DNA of 64,000 nt, taken from contig OZ038423.1 in the NCBI GenBank assembly GCA_964036155.1, positions 39,633,249-39,697,248 on the forward strand. The letters are read 5' to 3'. Origin of the DNA: Diploscapter coronatus. Its lineage: Eukaryota > Nematoda > Chromadorea > Rhabditida > Rhabditidae. Of this stretch, positions 1-11,932 are shown in pieces. Made by a program: the position numbers and the translations under genes. The notes beneath the pieces are model-generated. The model was not told where the DNA came from. It did no database searches and saw only the letters and a list, made by a program, of their open reading frames with translations. The stretch's first letter is position 1, and every line of letters starts with the position of its first letter.

Positions 1-819
1 TTCCCTCAGTCAGTTTGTATGGCGTTCTGACTCGCTCTCCGGCCAGTCTAATCGAGCCTAATAACGTTACCCCTGCCATGGGACGAAGATGGCTCTGCTC
101 CATTGCAAAATGTCAAGTCTGTGTCAAATTCCAAATCACCAAAACGAGCGAGAGCAAGGGTAGGGATTGCGCAATTCAGACTTTATCTAAATATCTCTAT
201 CTTTTGACTTTTCCCTCTCTTCTCTTTTCTTGCTTCCTTCCTGACTCGAGCCTTGATGAACTTCACCCGAAAGTTAGCCACTTTTTTATTGAATCCCGAG
301 CTGAACGCCTCCTCTTCGAGTAAACATGTTTTGACAGATTTGAAGCGACGTACAAATGCGGATTTGAGAAAATTGGCAGCTTTAGTTTTATTTGAAATTC
401 AGGAATAGTAAAATGCAACTGGAACTTTTTCATTTCCTTTCGTACAGTCAATGCCCAAAAAGTGTAATGCTGATTTGAGTACATGTTTTCTACGTTTGGA
501 TGCGCCGTAAATCCACGATAAATTCGAAAATACTACTAGGAAGGCTGAAAAAGGCGGAGATTGAAGAAAGCGCTGCTGATTAAAAGTTTCACTACGTAAG
601 GGATATTTAGCTGAAAAACACTCGTGATAAACGCATTTTGGAGGAGTAGTTGAAACTATCAATTTATGCAATGGTAGGTAAGTGAAAAATGAGTTTGAAA
701 GAATAAGATATTAAAAATATCGCTTTCGATTTTCAATTCTGAATTGTTTAGAATTCACATTCGACACTTCCCTGAAGTAAATTCATCAAATTCCCAAGTT
801 TTTCTCGAGTTTTTTTTGC

Positions 820-963
820 ATGAAGTTTCGGTTGGCGCGACAACCGGAAGACTGTTTAGCTTACAGAAGCACAAAAGGAGCAGAAAGTGCAGAAGAATGC
901 GCGGCTGAAATGCGAGAAGAAGAGCTGAATAATTTGGGAGAATCGGCGAGAATGTCAGGATGA
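820..963 (+). CDS. Possible small ORF, 47 residues, unknown
   Basis: An ATG at 820 opens a 47-codon frame ending at a TGA at 961-963. The predicted peptide is hydrophilic, with a Glu/Ala-rich stretch (AEECAAEMREEELNN) that could be helical. It stands out because its base composition is GC-richer than the flanking sequence. I recognise no family, see no clear partner exon, and the frame is short enough to be chance. It could also be an internal exon of a longer gene. Confidence 0.15.
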   Translation: MKFRLARQPEDCLAYRSTKGAESAEECAAEMREEELNNLGESARMSG

Positions 964-1896
964 AAAGGCGAAAAGAGAAGACGTTACCATGAACAACAGC
1001 GCATTACGTGTTAGGTTCCAATAAAAGACCCTTTGCCTCGCACAGCCGAAAAGTTACAAACTTTTGTTCAAAAGAATTGGTCTAGCATCAATTTTTACTA
1101 TCCAATCAAGAAACCTTGAAACCCCAAATTTGCATTGAACTTGAGAATAATGACCGTCTGCCACTTTACATTTAGAAAAGAGAAAAACATTTCTTCAGCA
1201 TAATTCTATGCTCGAACCCCATTAAAAATCCAAGATGAAATTCAAGGACTCTCAGCTCTAATGTGCAAAAAATGAATCAATGTTTTAAAATTAAGAAAAG
1301 AAAAAGTAATAAAACATAAAAATCAACTCACCTGGCCTCATAACGAGGCAGCTAATCTCGGCGAGACAGTAGTAGATTTGAAAATTTAACCAGAATAGCG
1401 ACAATAGCAGACGATTAAAGTGTCTGCGAATATACATGATAATTAGATTTCAGAAATTAATCGATTAGGAAATAATAAATTGGTCAATCCATTTAAAAAC
1501 TGATCGAGCTTAGTCGAATTTTATCGGTGCTTCTTGTTTGACGGACATTCGTGTTGAAAGGGATGGGAGAATGAAGGAAGGAATGGGAAGAAGAAAGAAA
1601 AGGGAGGGGGTCGAAAAAGAGGCGGGGCGAGACAGACTTTGTACGGAAGGGTTGGCTCACAAATATAGCGGGGCAGTGGATATTTGGATGGACGAGGCAG
1701 ACCCTGTCAGACACGAATAATTCGATTATCTAAAACAAAACAATCATGTGTTTTTTTCTCAAAATAAGATACGTCCATAGCATAAATTTTAGGTGAAATT
1801 CTAAACGATACCACGAAATATTCAAATGTGACTCATATCATGAACAAATTCGATTTTTGTACAAGTCAACAAGAACATTAAAAGTTAGAATTAAAG

Positions 1897-1920
1897 AATA
1901 TATATATATATATATATATT
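1897..1920. repeat. AT dinucleotide microsatellite
   Basis: About eleven uninterrupted AT units in intergenic sequence. No associated gene is seen. Confidence 0.9.
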
Positions 1921-4900
1921 GGCTTTGATTTCAGAAGAAAAATATTTGAAGATAAAAAACTACACTAAAATGTTACGGATGAATATGACAAAATCTTGTA
2001 TTTCCTTTTTCTGATTGTTAACAGAACCCTATTTTCTTAAGACTTAAGAAAAATGCACAAAGAGTAGTGATGAATATTCTCAATCTATCTGTTCTTGCAA
2101 ACACTTTTTCTGACACCGAGAAAAGATATTTTTAGCGAAGAATGAAACGAGAAAATTTTTGTCCGAAATTTGTTCAGCTGGTAAAATTAAGGGTGTTCGG
2201 AAATCTGCGAAATTCGTAATGAAGGGGCTGTGTTATGATTGAATTACTGAATGACTGCGAAAACGCGAACAGAATTCAATTTTGCCGCCTCATTTGGTAG
2301 GCACTTCATTGCGCAATGCTATTGGGGGAGAGTGATTGAATATGAATGGATGACTAAAACAAGTGGAAAAAGGATATCCATAATCAGACTGTCTAGCATG
2401 ATCTAGGCTTCACTGTTTTGTCCGACTAAAATGCAAGTTTTCATTTCAAAATATGGAATTGTTGTGAAAATTTAAGAAAAGCTGATTGGTGAAATTAGAA
2501 ATGATTGAACAGTAGAATGAAACAATAACTAACGAAGAATAACTTGTCATTCATAGCAGAGATGGCGGTTGAGGATGAGGATTTATGGACAAAGAAGAAA
2601 AGCACGCATCTTCTAGAAGAAATTTTCATTTTTTCAATTCATAATTTTCTGAAAAGATCACCCATTAAGAATATGCAATATAATCTATCTTTGGCTCTCA
2701 CAGAGTTCAGAACGGAAGGTGAGAATGTGTGAATTTGCTGATGCGCGAACAGTCAGTCAACAGTCATATGCGCATTGGGATGAGTTGTGAGATTTCACGC
2801 TGCTGTGCACGAGATAAACGAGAGCATGGATGACGAATCTGTACAGTACGCGGATCATATTAAAAATTTTCTGAATCACTCAAATCCATTGATCAGCAAC
2901 TATTGTTATACAAACTTGGAAATAAAATCCGAAAATAAGAGGAATTTGTTGTCAAATTGGAAAAAATAGGTGAACAGTTGATTTTTTGACAAGAATATAT
3001 CCAATATTTCGTACAATAGAAGAACGCTAAAAGTTTCGAGCTTCTGCTCAGCATTACTTGTGCGTTCTACGTTCTCCCTCATTTGAGATCTCTCATCTAT
3101 TATTTGATTATCAAATATGGAGATAGAGACTGAAGAATGTAGAGAAACAGACGAGGCAGAGGGAAAGAAGCTAGATGAATGCAAATGCAGAGGTCAATTG
3201 GGCAAAAATAACTAGACAATAGCTGCAGGAGGAGTAGAGAGAGGGAAGGGAGAAGAGTCTGTCAAATGCAGCACTCAAAAAGCTAGCCATTTCTGTGGCA
3301 GATTGCTCAGCACAGATATCAACTTTGCTAAATGAAAAAAACGTATTTTTGAAGAATATGCTTTCTTGAAAATTTCGTCATTTTGCTCAGTATACTTCAT
3401 TCCAAACGAAATGAAATTTCCAAGAAGCAGAGAAATATTACATGCGGAATCGGAAACGTTTCGACTATCATTCAGATAACAGGTAACAACTATATTTTCA
3501 AGATTTTTATAGATGAACCAAATTTGATTTCGGGATAGACTTTCTAGATGCGATACAAATGTTGGAAAACATCAAATTGAGCCGCGTGAAGCATAATGAA
3601 CTGTAAAATTTGCGCTAAAGTGACAGTCGGACAGAAACATTAGATGAAGCAGAAAGAGGAATAAAAGGACTTAACGGGAATGTGAATAAAAGAACGAAAA
3701 GGAGGGGAAGAAGGAAGCAGACAAAGCGAGGCGAACAAGAGAATGGACGGGAAGGAAGGGATATCACATTGCAGAGAAGCTCTGGGCAAAGACAGAACAG
3801 AGCTGACAGAGAGGGGGAAGGGAATGAAGACGTACTTCCCATGACAGTCTGACACACGTGCACCTTCACTTCCTGCCAAGTAATTCCCTCGCAACTCATC
3901 ACGTGCGCCAAGATTGCACGATGTTCCATAATTGATTCAGAATCTTTAGACAATGACAAAATATTTGAATTTCTATAAAGCGGCGAATATGTGTTCGTTC
4001 ACTACTTCTTATCATAAAAGTAAAGAGTTAGATATGTATAAATCTGTCTTATGACTTTGCTATTACAGACAAAATTAGGCAAGTTTGAAAATCACCCAAG
4101 TTTTTAGTAATAGCAGTATGATGGAGAAGAGCAATTGTAAATTATTAACTTCTAATAGCGGTTCATAATTCATCAGATGACATTCGATTTTTCGCCTAAA
4201 TTATGGACTATTGAATAGTTGGAAAAGGATAAAGTAGTGCGTACTCAAATGTGATAAATTATAGCATCATCGATAGGGACCGCAAAAAGTTTTACAAAAT
4301 TTATAATTTTCCTAATTTTTCTACTTCAAGGATTCAATGTTGATGTAACTAAAACGTTTGTGAAGAAAAATAAAATAAAAAATCATTTTTGCTCGAAAAA
4401 TTGCATCAAAAGTAGACATTAACACTTGCCAACACCGGAATTTCAGGATGAGTTTTGGTGCAGAACCATTTTATTGGGTGGTTCACCGAATCAGCTTACG
4501 ACTTTTTATGCATATCCACTTTGAAGGGTACTCGCTTTCTGGGGTTTCCAATGACCACTTTGAATAAAAGCGAGAAATGCGAGGGGGCGAAATTTGTGAC
4601 CTCTAATCATCGAATAATTGCTAAGAACAGTCCTGCATTGATAAAAAATCTTGAAGCCATTGTATTCAATTGATCGGGTGAGTTCAAAATTCACCTACCT
4701 TTGATCTTCATTCTCAGCTCTTATTTTTATTTGAACTCGCTTCTAAATATGGTTTTCCATGAGTGGAATTTTGACGTAACCGAAATGTAAGCCATTGAAA
4801 TAAATACCTCAACCCTCACACATTGGATCCAATTACCAAGCTGAAACTGGCTGCAGAATTTCATAAAATTGAAGGAATTCTGCAAAACATAAAAATTTGC

Positions 4901-5264
4901 ATACATATTGTTGAAATCGAAATCGAAATTTCGTCTCAGCTCTGCTTCTGATAACGGAATCATTCATTTCCTTTCATAAATCAGCTATCCTTGACAAGTA
5001 TTATCATTGTTCTGTTATTCTGTAAGATCGTCAATAGATCAAATCATGTAATTTTTATGCCGTATTTTAATAAACCTTCATCATATTCTTCTCTAAATCC
5101 ACTTGTCACCCTGTAATCGGGAAAATCGCGTTTGAGCATTTCAAAATGGAGTATTTAAAAAGGCATATTATTGATTGATCAATTCTTCTGTTCTGCTTTA
5201 GTTTTGAGACGATTTTTTATTTTACAACAATATATTCGCAATCAATATTTTTTATGTAAATAAC

Positions 5265-8200
5265 TTATACATTTATCGAGTAATTAGAGATAAATTCGTT
5301 GATAAGTGGATGCCAAAACGAAGATCTTGAGTCATACAAGTTGCCTTCAGAAATCCTTAACATTGAATGAATTATGCTTGTTTTGTCAATGGACGATAAA
5401 TTTAGAAAAGATAAATGATAAACAAAATTGGAAATGAGTCATTTCAAATAGTTGTCAAAAGTTGTATCTTCAATTTTTGCTTTATCGTCAATTAGATTAA
5501 AAAACAACTTGAAAATTTTTAAAATATAAAAATGCTATTTTCTCAAATGATTGGCATAGAGAAATAGTTAGAAGTTTCATTCGCAATATTTAGTAACTTT
5601 TTAAACTCACTTTGGTGGCAAATCGATGGTGACAAATTTCTTTAAGTCCCTTTTATATTGTGGCCATTTGAAGCTAAAATTTATATTTTTCGTTTCATAC
5701 TTTAATTTGCGACAATTTTAATTAGAAGAAAGACCCACTTTTCTGACGATGGATTAGCATTCTTCACGAAATTCGTAATAGATTCACTCCAAAATTGTGC
5801 CATTTTGTAATCGTTTTCATCAAATGGTTCAATTGAAGTTCCCTGACTTGAAATTATAGAAATTTTCTAGTTTAGTATCAAGAAAAAATGAATATACCAA
5901 TTTCCATCACATAGACTGTAGAGTAAATCAAACCCATGAAAAGGATAGTTTATATCTAAATACTAATCATCGTTGTATTTTTTTAAATGTTGATTTAAAT
6001 TGTTTTGAATGACTCACCTTTATCTTCAGAATAAGGAAATGACACGTTTTTCATTTCGCCATCCAATTTAAGCTGAAATTGACAAATGTTTTTATCGGTA
6101 ATGAGTTCAGTTATTTTTTAAAACTTTCGAATTCAGACACAATGCATATTTTTTGTAATTAAAATCACCCGGAGTTTGTTCTTAATTTTTTGATTTCAGT
6201 CTCGGAATACGAAATTATTTCGAAAGATTAATAAGTGTAGGAGGGCTAAGTGCAAGAAAAATGATCGTTATTCGAATTTTATATCATAAAATTGGATTCT
6301 TATTCGACACTGTATATAATATCGGGAAAAATGGATAATTCTTATAATTGCTATTCACTTGAAAATTGATTTTCCCTTTGGAAGCATAGTCGAATGAAAA
6401 TGCATAAACTGGCAGGTCCTTCGAAGTGTAGGCATCGATTTCCGACTGGCAGGGAAGGTTAAATAAAATGTCGGATTCTATCTGCAAATTTAAAGAAAAG
6501 ATTAGATGAGGAAATAATTTAGGACTGATTACCCTGGTCATTTTGTCGATAACTTCCTTGGTAGTGAATTCTTCGGAACCAGATGAATTGAAATATCTAA
6601 ACCTTTTAATATGGCTTCTTATAGACTTTACCCAGTTTTGAAAATAGGATAGATAAGGATAAAATCGGATAAATTGAACTGTCCAAACACCCTACTCGAT
6701 GAGTAGATAACTTATAAACAAAATAGGGCCTACTCAACACACACTCCTACCCTAACTTATCTTATTTTTAGGGTTGATAAATTTTACAAATGGATGAAAT
6801 TTAATTTTTTAATATGATAAGATTTCGAGTAGCGAGCGAAGGCTTGAAAACAAGCACAGGATTTAGAAAGTATCTAAAATTATTTGTCTTTCATGAATAA
6901 TGCCAAAGTTAGGCAAATTGGTAAGTCTTAGAGAATTTGGAATGTTTACAAAATTTCATAATTATCCATGATAGAAGATGGCTCATTATTCCACTAATAA
7001 TCGCGTTTTTTCCTAACTTCTTGCTCGCTACTGTATGAAAAGGGCAAATGTCTCATAGACTGCTTACTGACCGTGAATAGATTTCATCAGCGATATATCG
7101 TATCTTAGTGTTAAAATTTTCCAAATTGAAATGGTTGATGGTCATTTCAAGGCTCGCTCCCACTAATTTTTTTATTCGTTCTTCCGTAGCAGTTTCATTT
7201 GGTTTCAAATAATAAACGCCATCTAAAAGTCATAGTTTCACCAGTGATTAGCATTTCTTTACAGCATTTGATGCTGTGATAATAAAAGTGATATTTTCAA
7301 TATTTTTATATTAAATATTATTTTTATACCTTTTTCTCAGCGACAAACTAAACGATGACTTACGATGTCTTCGCCTCCCCTCTTCATAGCCCATCACACC
7401 AATCATAATGGGCATTCTTGCTTTCTTTACGAGTTCTTTATGCGACAATTTTACGAGATCTCTATCATAGACAACTTTTGGCGAATCGAGCTAAATTTAT
7501 CTGGAATGAGTTTATTGGATCGGTCTGAAAGTTCTTGTAGCGATTGATCGTACATCTTCTGACAATTTTACGAATATTTATAATAGTTCATCAAATGATA
7601 AATTGAATATGTATTGTTTTATTCCCATGATTTTCATCTTATTCATATACCATATTCTCTAAATAATATACCTGACAAATTCTTAGAAACTTGGATAAAC
7701 CAAAATGCTGCACGAGCTTTCTGATCAATCTAATAGCAAAACTTGAGTGAAAGCACCTACCACGAGGAGCATGCTGTTAAAAACACCATCATGAAAAGTG
7801 GCATATTTTCTGACACATTCGAAAGCATCCTTTCTACTTGTCGAATTATTCTGAAACCCGTTTATTCGAGAAAATAAATCAATCGGTTGATCTTACTGTC
7901 AAGCAGTCCGCGAAAATTTGACACTCACTTTCATTTTTGTAGTCAGAAAACGCCTTGCATCTAAACGATATCCCATTGTATCTTTTCACTATTTTTCATG
8001 AAGCTATTGAATTTGTAATTAATCTTGCTTACTTGTCTACGACGCTATGTCTGTAGTAATAGTTGAAGGACATACCCTTACTACGCAAATGTAAAGATTT
8101 CGATTCGAATATGTTCCTAAATTTATTAAAATTTACTGAGGTTAAAAATATCTGAAATAGTAGTTATCAGTTCTCATTAATGAAAACTATTCCTCTCGTT

Positions 8201-10637
8201 GTAAAATTAGGAAAAGGAAGAGCCATAAAAATGAAACACTTTTCATTCATTGAATATATGTAGAGGTTGCTGCAACCATTCGAAATATTCTATTTCAAGT
8301 ACAAAATAATGATAAAGACTCAAAATATGAGTTTTCTTTCAGTTTTTACATTTTTAAAAATCTTTTTCTAAAAAATGTTCCATTTTAGGCAACATGAAAA
8401 AAATAAGACGATGAAATAGTGTTGGAAAAGAAACATACAAGATTTTTCCTCTACTATGCCCTATACTATTTCGTATGTCTTATCGTCTTATTTTTTCCAG
8501 ATTGTCAATTTTCATAGCCTAAGCTTTGATATTTCCCTTGAATTTGGAGAAAAAAAAATCATTAATTTTTGCACGAATGCATAAATTCAGACCTGAAATG
8601 TTTGATGAGACCACTCGAAGTGAGTCCATATTCATCCACTCGGAGCGATGGCCAGGTTGCGTGAAACGATCCACTCACTATTATCGCCCGACTTACCAAA
8701 TCTAGAAGCATCATTCATTTGAGAAAATTGAACCCTTTTTAGATCTGCTGCTTTAAATAATGATTGTAAGAATTTGGAATAGAATAAGATCCAATAGCAT
8801 GCAGGCGATGGATTTACTTATTCAGTAAGATAAAAGTTGCTTAAAAAGCCTCATAAATGACCTTTAGTCTGGTCGATTAGAGCCAGTAAACCTGTGGCTG
8901 CAGCTCCCGAAGATTGTCCCATTATCGTTATTTGGGAAGAATTGCCGCCAAACTGAATGAAACATTTCTGTTAAATTTTCTGAAAATTACAAAAAATCGT
9001 CGAAAATAAAATGTGGAAAAGTGGAGTTGCAAAAGGCAGCTCTTTTTTTTATCAAAAGAACCGATTTGGCGCACTTATCCTACGCGGCTAATTCAATAAA
9101 TATTTCCTGTACCCTGGATTTCTCACACTTTTGGATTTTTCTAGCTTCTCTACGCTCTTTTCCTTGTAACCTTTCGCTTATCAGCCAAGAAAGGCCAAAA
9201 TCTAACTCGCTATCCACTACATAATACTGCCATGAGCGAAAAAAGTACATTTTGTGCTGTGCGCTTGGCTAGCAGAGGCAGGAGAGCATGAGAAACGAAA
9301 AGATTTTGAGAAGCCCAAAAAAAAAGTACAAGTTTCTGGAAATCGTTCTATACAAACCTGCTGAATATTCTGCTTTGTCCATTTCAGAGCCATAATCATG
9401 TCCCAAATTCCGAAATTTGCCAGTTCATCCTCCTGATTTTCCAAGAAGCCCAATATCCCGAGACGATAATTTATCGTTATAAAAACGATGCCTCGATCAA
9501 GGAAATTCCGAGCTATAGTCTAAAAATGAATCTATGATCATAAAAACTTGTGAATAATTTCACTTGACCATACAAATCGACATTTGTATTTAGGAATTTG
9601 TAAATGTTAGGGTTTTTTAACGAAATTATCGAATTTCAAAAATGTAGATGTATTCAAAAATGTTCTTTTAACTCACAGTCATATTGAGACAATCGCTTCC
9701 TGACCCACTGACAAACGATCCACCGTGAATGAAAACCAATACGGGAAGAAGAGGGTTTCGAATTGATGACTGAAATACGTATTGAAATGTGTTAAAACAT
9801 TCTTCAGGCCTAAGAGCAATTTTGAGTTAATTTGTGATTAAAGTAGCTTTGAAATTCGCTGCACATAGCTTACATTTGGGGTGAAGACATTCAGATAAAG
9901 ACAATCCTCGCTCTGGTTGTACTTTCTAGTTCCATGACTGAAGTCGTGGAATTGTATGCATGCAGACGAGTAATTCAGTGCGTCGCGCACGCCTCGCCAC
10001 GACTTCTTCTCAACTGGTAACTAAACTTCTCTTACAAAAATAATATATAATTTGATATAATTACAAAGTGTAAATGTTCTAAGTGAATTTTGGAATTTTA
10101 CAATGACTCATAATCGTAAGCAATTTCGTTTTCATGCTGGAGAATTTTCTTGAGCTATAATTAATCTCCATTTTCGCATCAATATGTACTTCAAGAAACT
10201 TCGCAAAGGCTCTGAAGAACACGTTTTTCTTGATAAAGCTTGAACTCAAAGACTAGCATTAGAGCTTGTATCTTTCTGAGCAAGAAACTTCCAAGCTCTG
10301 TATAGGTATAAACTTGAAAGATAGTTCTGACAAAGATAAAGTTCAAGCTTTTATCGAACATGATAAATTGGAGAAAATTGTGTTTTGAAACAAGCTTTTT
10401 TGTAGTAGCCTGAAACCCTACCCTCCAACGAAGATCACCGACAGGCGGTTCAGCGAAAGGGATGCCCTTGTAGGCTTCTGCCCGAATGCCTTCATTCGTT
10501 TCGAAAACCTGTCCTCTAATCGCTCCTTGCTCAGTTTCGACTTGATTGTACATGATGTGTTCGATGGAATGAGCAATTTGAATGACGTAGAAAATAATCA
10601 GAATTTCTTCTCGAAACTTCATTATTTTAGGTAACAT
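5265..10637 (-). CDS. Carboxylesterase-family protein, secreted
   Basis: Type-B carboxylesterase fold, with about a dozen exons. The start at 10637 opens a hydrophobic signal peptide; an in-frame ATG at 10622 is an alternative. Exon 1 ends at about 10424 after the family N-terminus (QGAIRGQ, YKGIPFAEPPVGDLRW). Exon 2 (10020-9874) has SEDCLYLNVFTPN. Exon 3 (about 9772-9680) has the oxyanion-hole HGG. The next exon (about 9520-9358) has NYRLGILGF. The exon at 8952-8865 carries the nucleophile elbow GQSSG, and SGS..ATWPS follows near 8690. The C-terminal exons give WPQYKRDL and SSFWHPLINEF before a TAA at 5265-5267. Nematodes have many such esterases (detoxification, lipid or acetylcholine-type esters, gut). 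I could not find the expected catalytic His motif where the GxxHxxE element belongs (exon near 6530-6320), so activity is uncertain. One intron holds a fold-back element at 8385-8508. Confidence 0.88.
8385..8508. repeat. Fold-back element in an esterase intron
   Basis: The left arm AAAAAATAAGACGAT followed by GAAATAGT is mirrored at about 8466-8505 by the inverted sequence ATCGTCTTATTTTTT and ACTATTTC. The loop contains TATACTATTTC, the core shared with other fold-backs in this window. The element lies wholly within an intron of the carboxylesterase gene. Confidence 0.7.
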
Positions 10638-11058
10638 GAACAATCCCTGAAATGGCTTATCAAATTTAGCTAACAATCAGAAGGTAAACGATATAGTTCG
10701 TAGATAAACCAGACTGAAAACCTCATGCACTTGAAGGAAGAAACTCAACGATTGACTTTTGACTCTGTGCTCGTCTCAAATGGCTCAATAAATCAGTCGG
10801 AATGGCCCGAAGTATCTACTTTCATTGTCAGTTCGCTAGCTTCTCTTCATTCACTCTGCACTCTGTCAACTCGTTATTTTATTGCATTCCCAGTTGTTTT
10901 ACTTCATAAATGGTTCAAAGACATAAAATAGAAGTTTTCTCGATTCATATGAATTTATCGTGTTGATGCTCTATAATTTCCGAATAATAATTTAAAAATC
11001 GAAATTAATAAATCTGAAAAGTCTACATTACTAAGCAATCTATAGTAATGATTCCTTA
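10638..11058. other. Intergenic, upstream of the carboxylesterase
   Basis: About 420 bases of AT-rich sequence upstream of the esterase start. It should contain the esterase promoter, but I see no clear TATA box or conserved site. Confidence 0.4.
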
Positions 11059-11670
11059 TTAAAAAATTATTCGAAGATGGCCTGTAAAGCTGGCAATAAA
11101 TTTGGGCACTTTATTTTAAAAAGAAAGTTTATTTAAGAAATTCAATATTTACAGAAAGAATCAATTTGAAAAAATACTAAATTACAGCTCACTATAAAAA
11201 TGGTTGTCTTACCTTTGCTTTGTCGATTCAGTGTTATTTGTATCGGTTGTAGAAACAAAATCGAATTGGAATTCACATCTCTATTTTCGGTTTCGTGGAT
11301 CCATGACGCAAAGGAAGTTGGACAATTCGAACCGTCGGGCATGCTCAATTTGTTTGAATTTTCAGAGAACTGATTAGGTTTATGGCTATTTTCCTTTACT
11401 TGACATCATTTTATATTTGGAGTCATACGATTGCCTACAATTAGCGATATTATCTTCGTGCTCTACCAAGACCACTTCATAAGTAGACCAAAATATTTTG
11501 CCGACAGCTCATAAAACCGATAATTGATAAAGTGCTGAGAAGTGCCAGGTCGCCCACTCATTTCTCTTGACTTCACGAATTGATATAGGTTCTTATTTTG
11601 TAAGCCAATCGTTCGGCTAATCATAATATTTGGAATCGGATTCGTCAATATTATGCTATCGTCAATATTA
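11059..11670 (-). CDS. Possible small multi-exon gene, unknown
   Basis: Between the VWA gene and the esterase, three pieces on the minus strand can be joined in frame. The first runs from about 11665 to 11468 and ends at a GTAGAG donor. The second runs from about 11342 and ends near 11214 at a GTAAGA donor. The third is a short exon near 11080 with a TAA at 11059-11061. The middle piece reads PDGSNCPTSFASWIHETE. I recognise no domain and no clear start codon. These could be downstream exons of the VWA gene, if a weak GTTACT donor upstream of its stop is used, or chance open frames. Confidence 0.25.
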
Positions 11671-11932
11671 CTGAGGTGTGAGGTTCTTCATAAGTCAGAG
11701 AAATGATTCAACTTATTTCAGTATGATTGAATTTGTAAAAAAAGTTATCTTGTACAAAACTTATATACAAAACTATAGATACAATATATACAAACATAAC
11801 ATAAAGTGAAAAAACCTCAATATTTTAGAAAATGAGACTCATGAATATGATGAAATTTACCCAAAATTCTACTTTGGATTAGGATAAATAAGCATGATTG
11901 GTAAATTCGCGAGTTACTGAAGAAGTGCTCTT

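Larger units (their letters stand above)
1..5264. other. Gene-poor region, nothing confidently coding
   Basis: No frame on either strand shows a recognisable protein family or a convincing chain of exons. The stretch is AT-rich. It contains an AT dinucleotide run at about 1897-1920 and purine-rich tracts on the plus strand near 1545-1640 and 3650-3830. The open frames opposite those tracts are low in complexity and look like strand bias rather than genes. A short GC-richer patch near 820-1010 holds a 47-codon ORF, listed separately. The region lies downstream of the esterase that ends at 5265. It may be intergenic or may include introns or untranslated sequence of a gene beyond the left edge. 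Confidence 0.6.

Noticed and set aside
3615..3959. 114-codon open frame on the minus strand
   Set aside because: It lies opposite a purine-rich tract and consists mainly of Ser, Pro, Leu and Phe runs with no domain or splice context; composition bias explains it.
6640..6790. Possible further fold-back in an esterase intron (GATAAG-rich, with CTACTCGATGAGTAG)
   Set aside because: Arm pairing is patchy and partly due to simple AT/GATA content; not strong enough to list as a family member.
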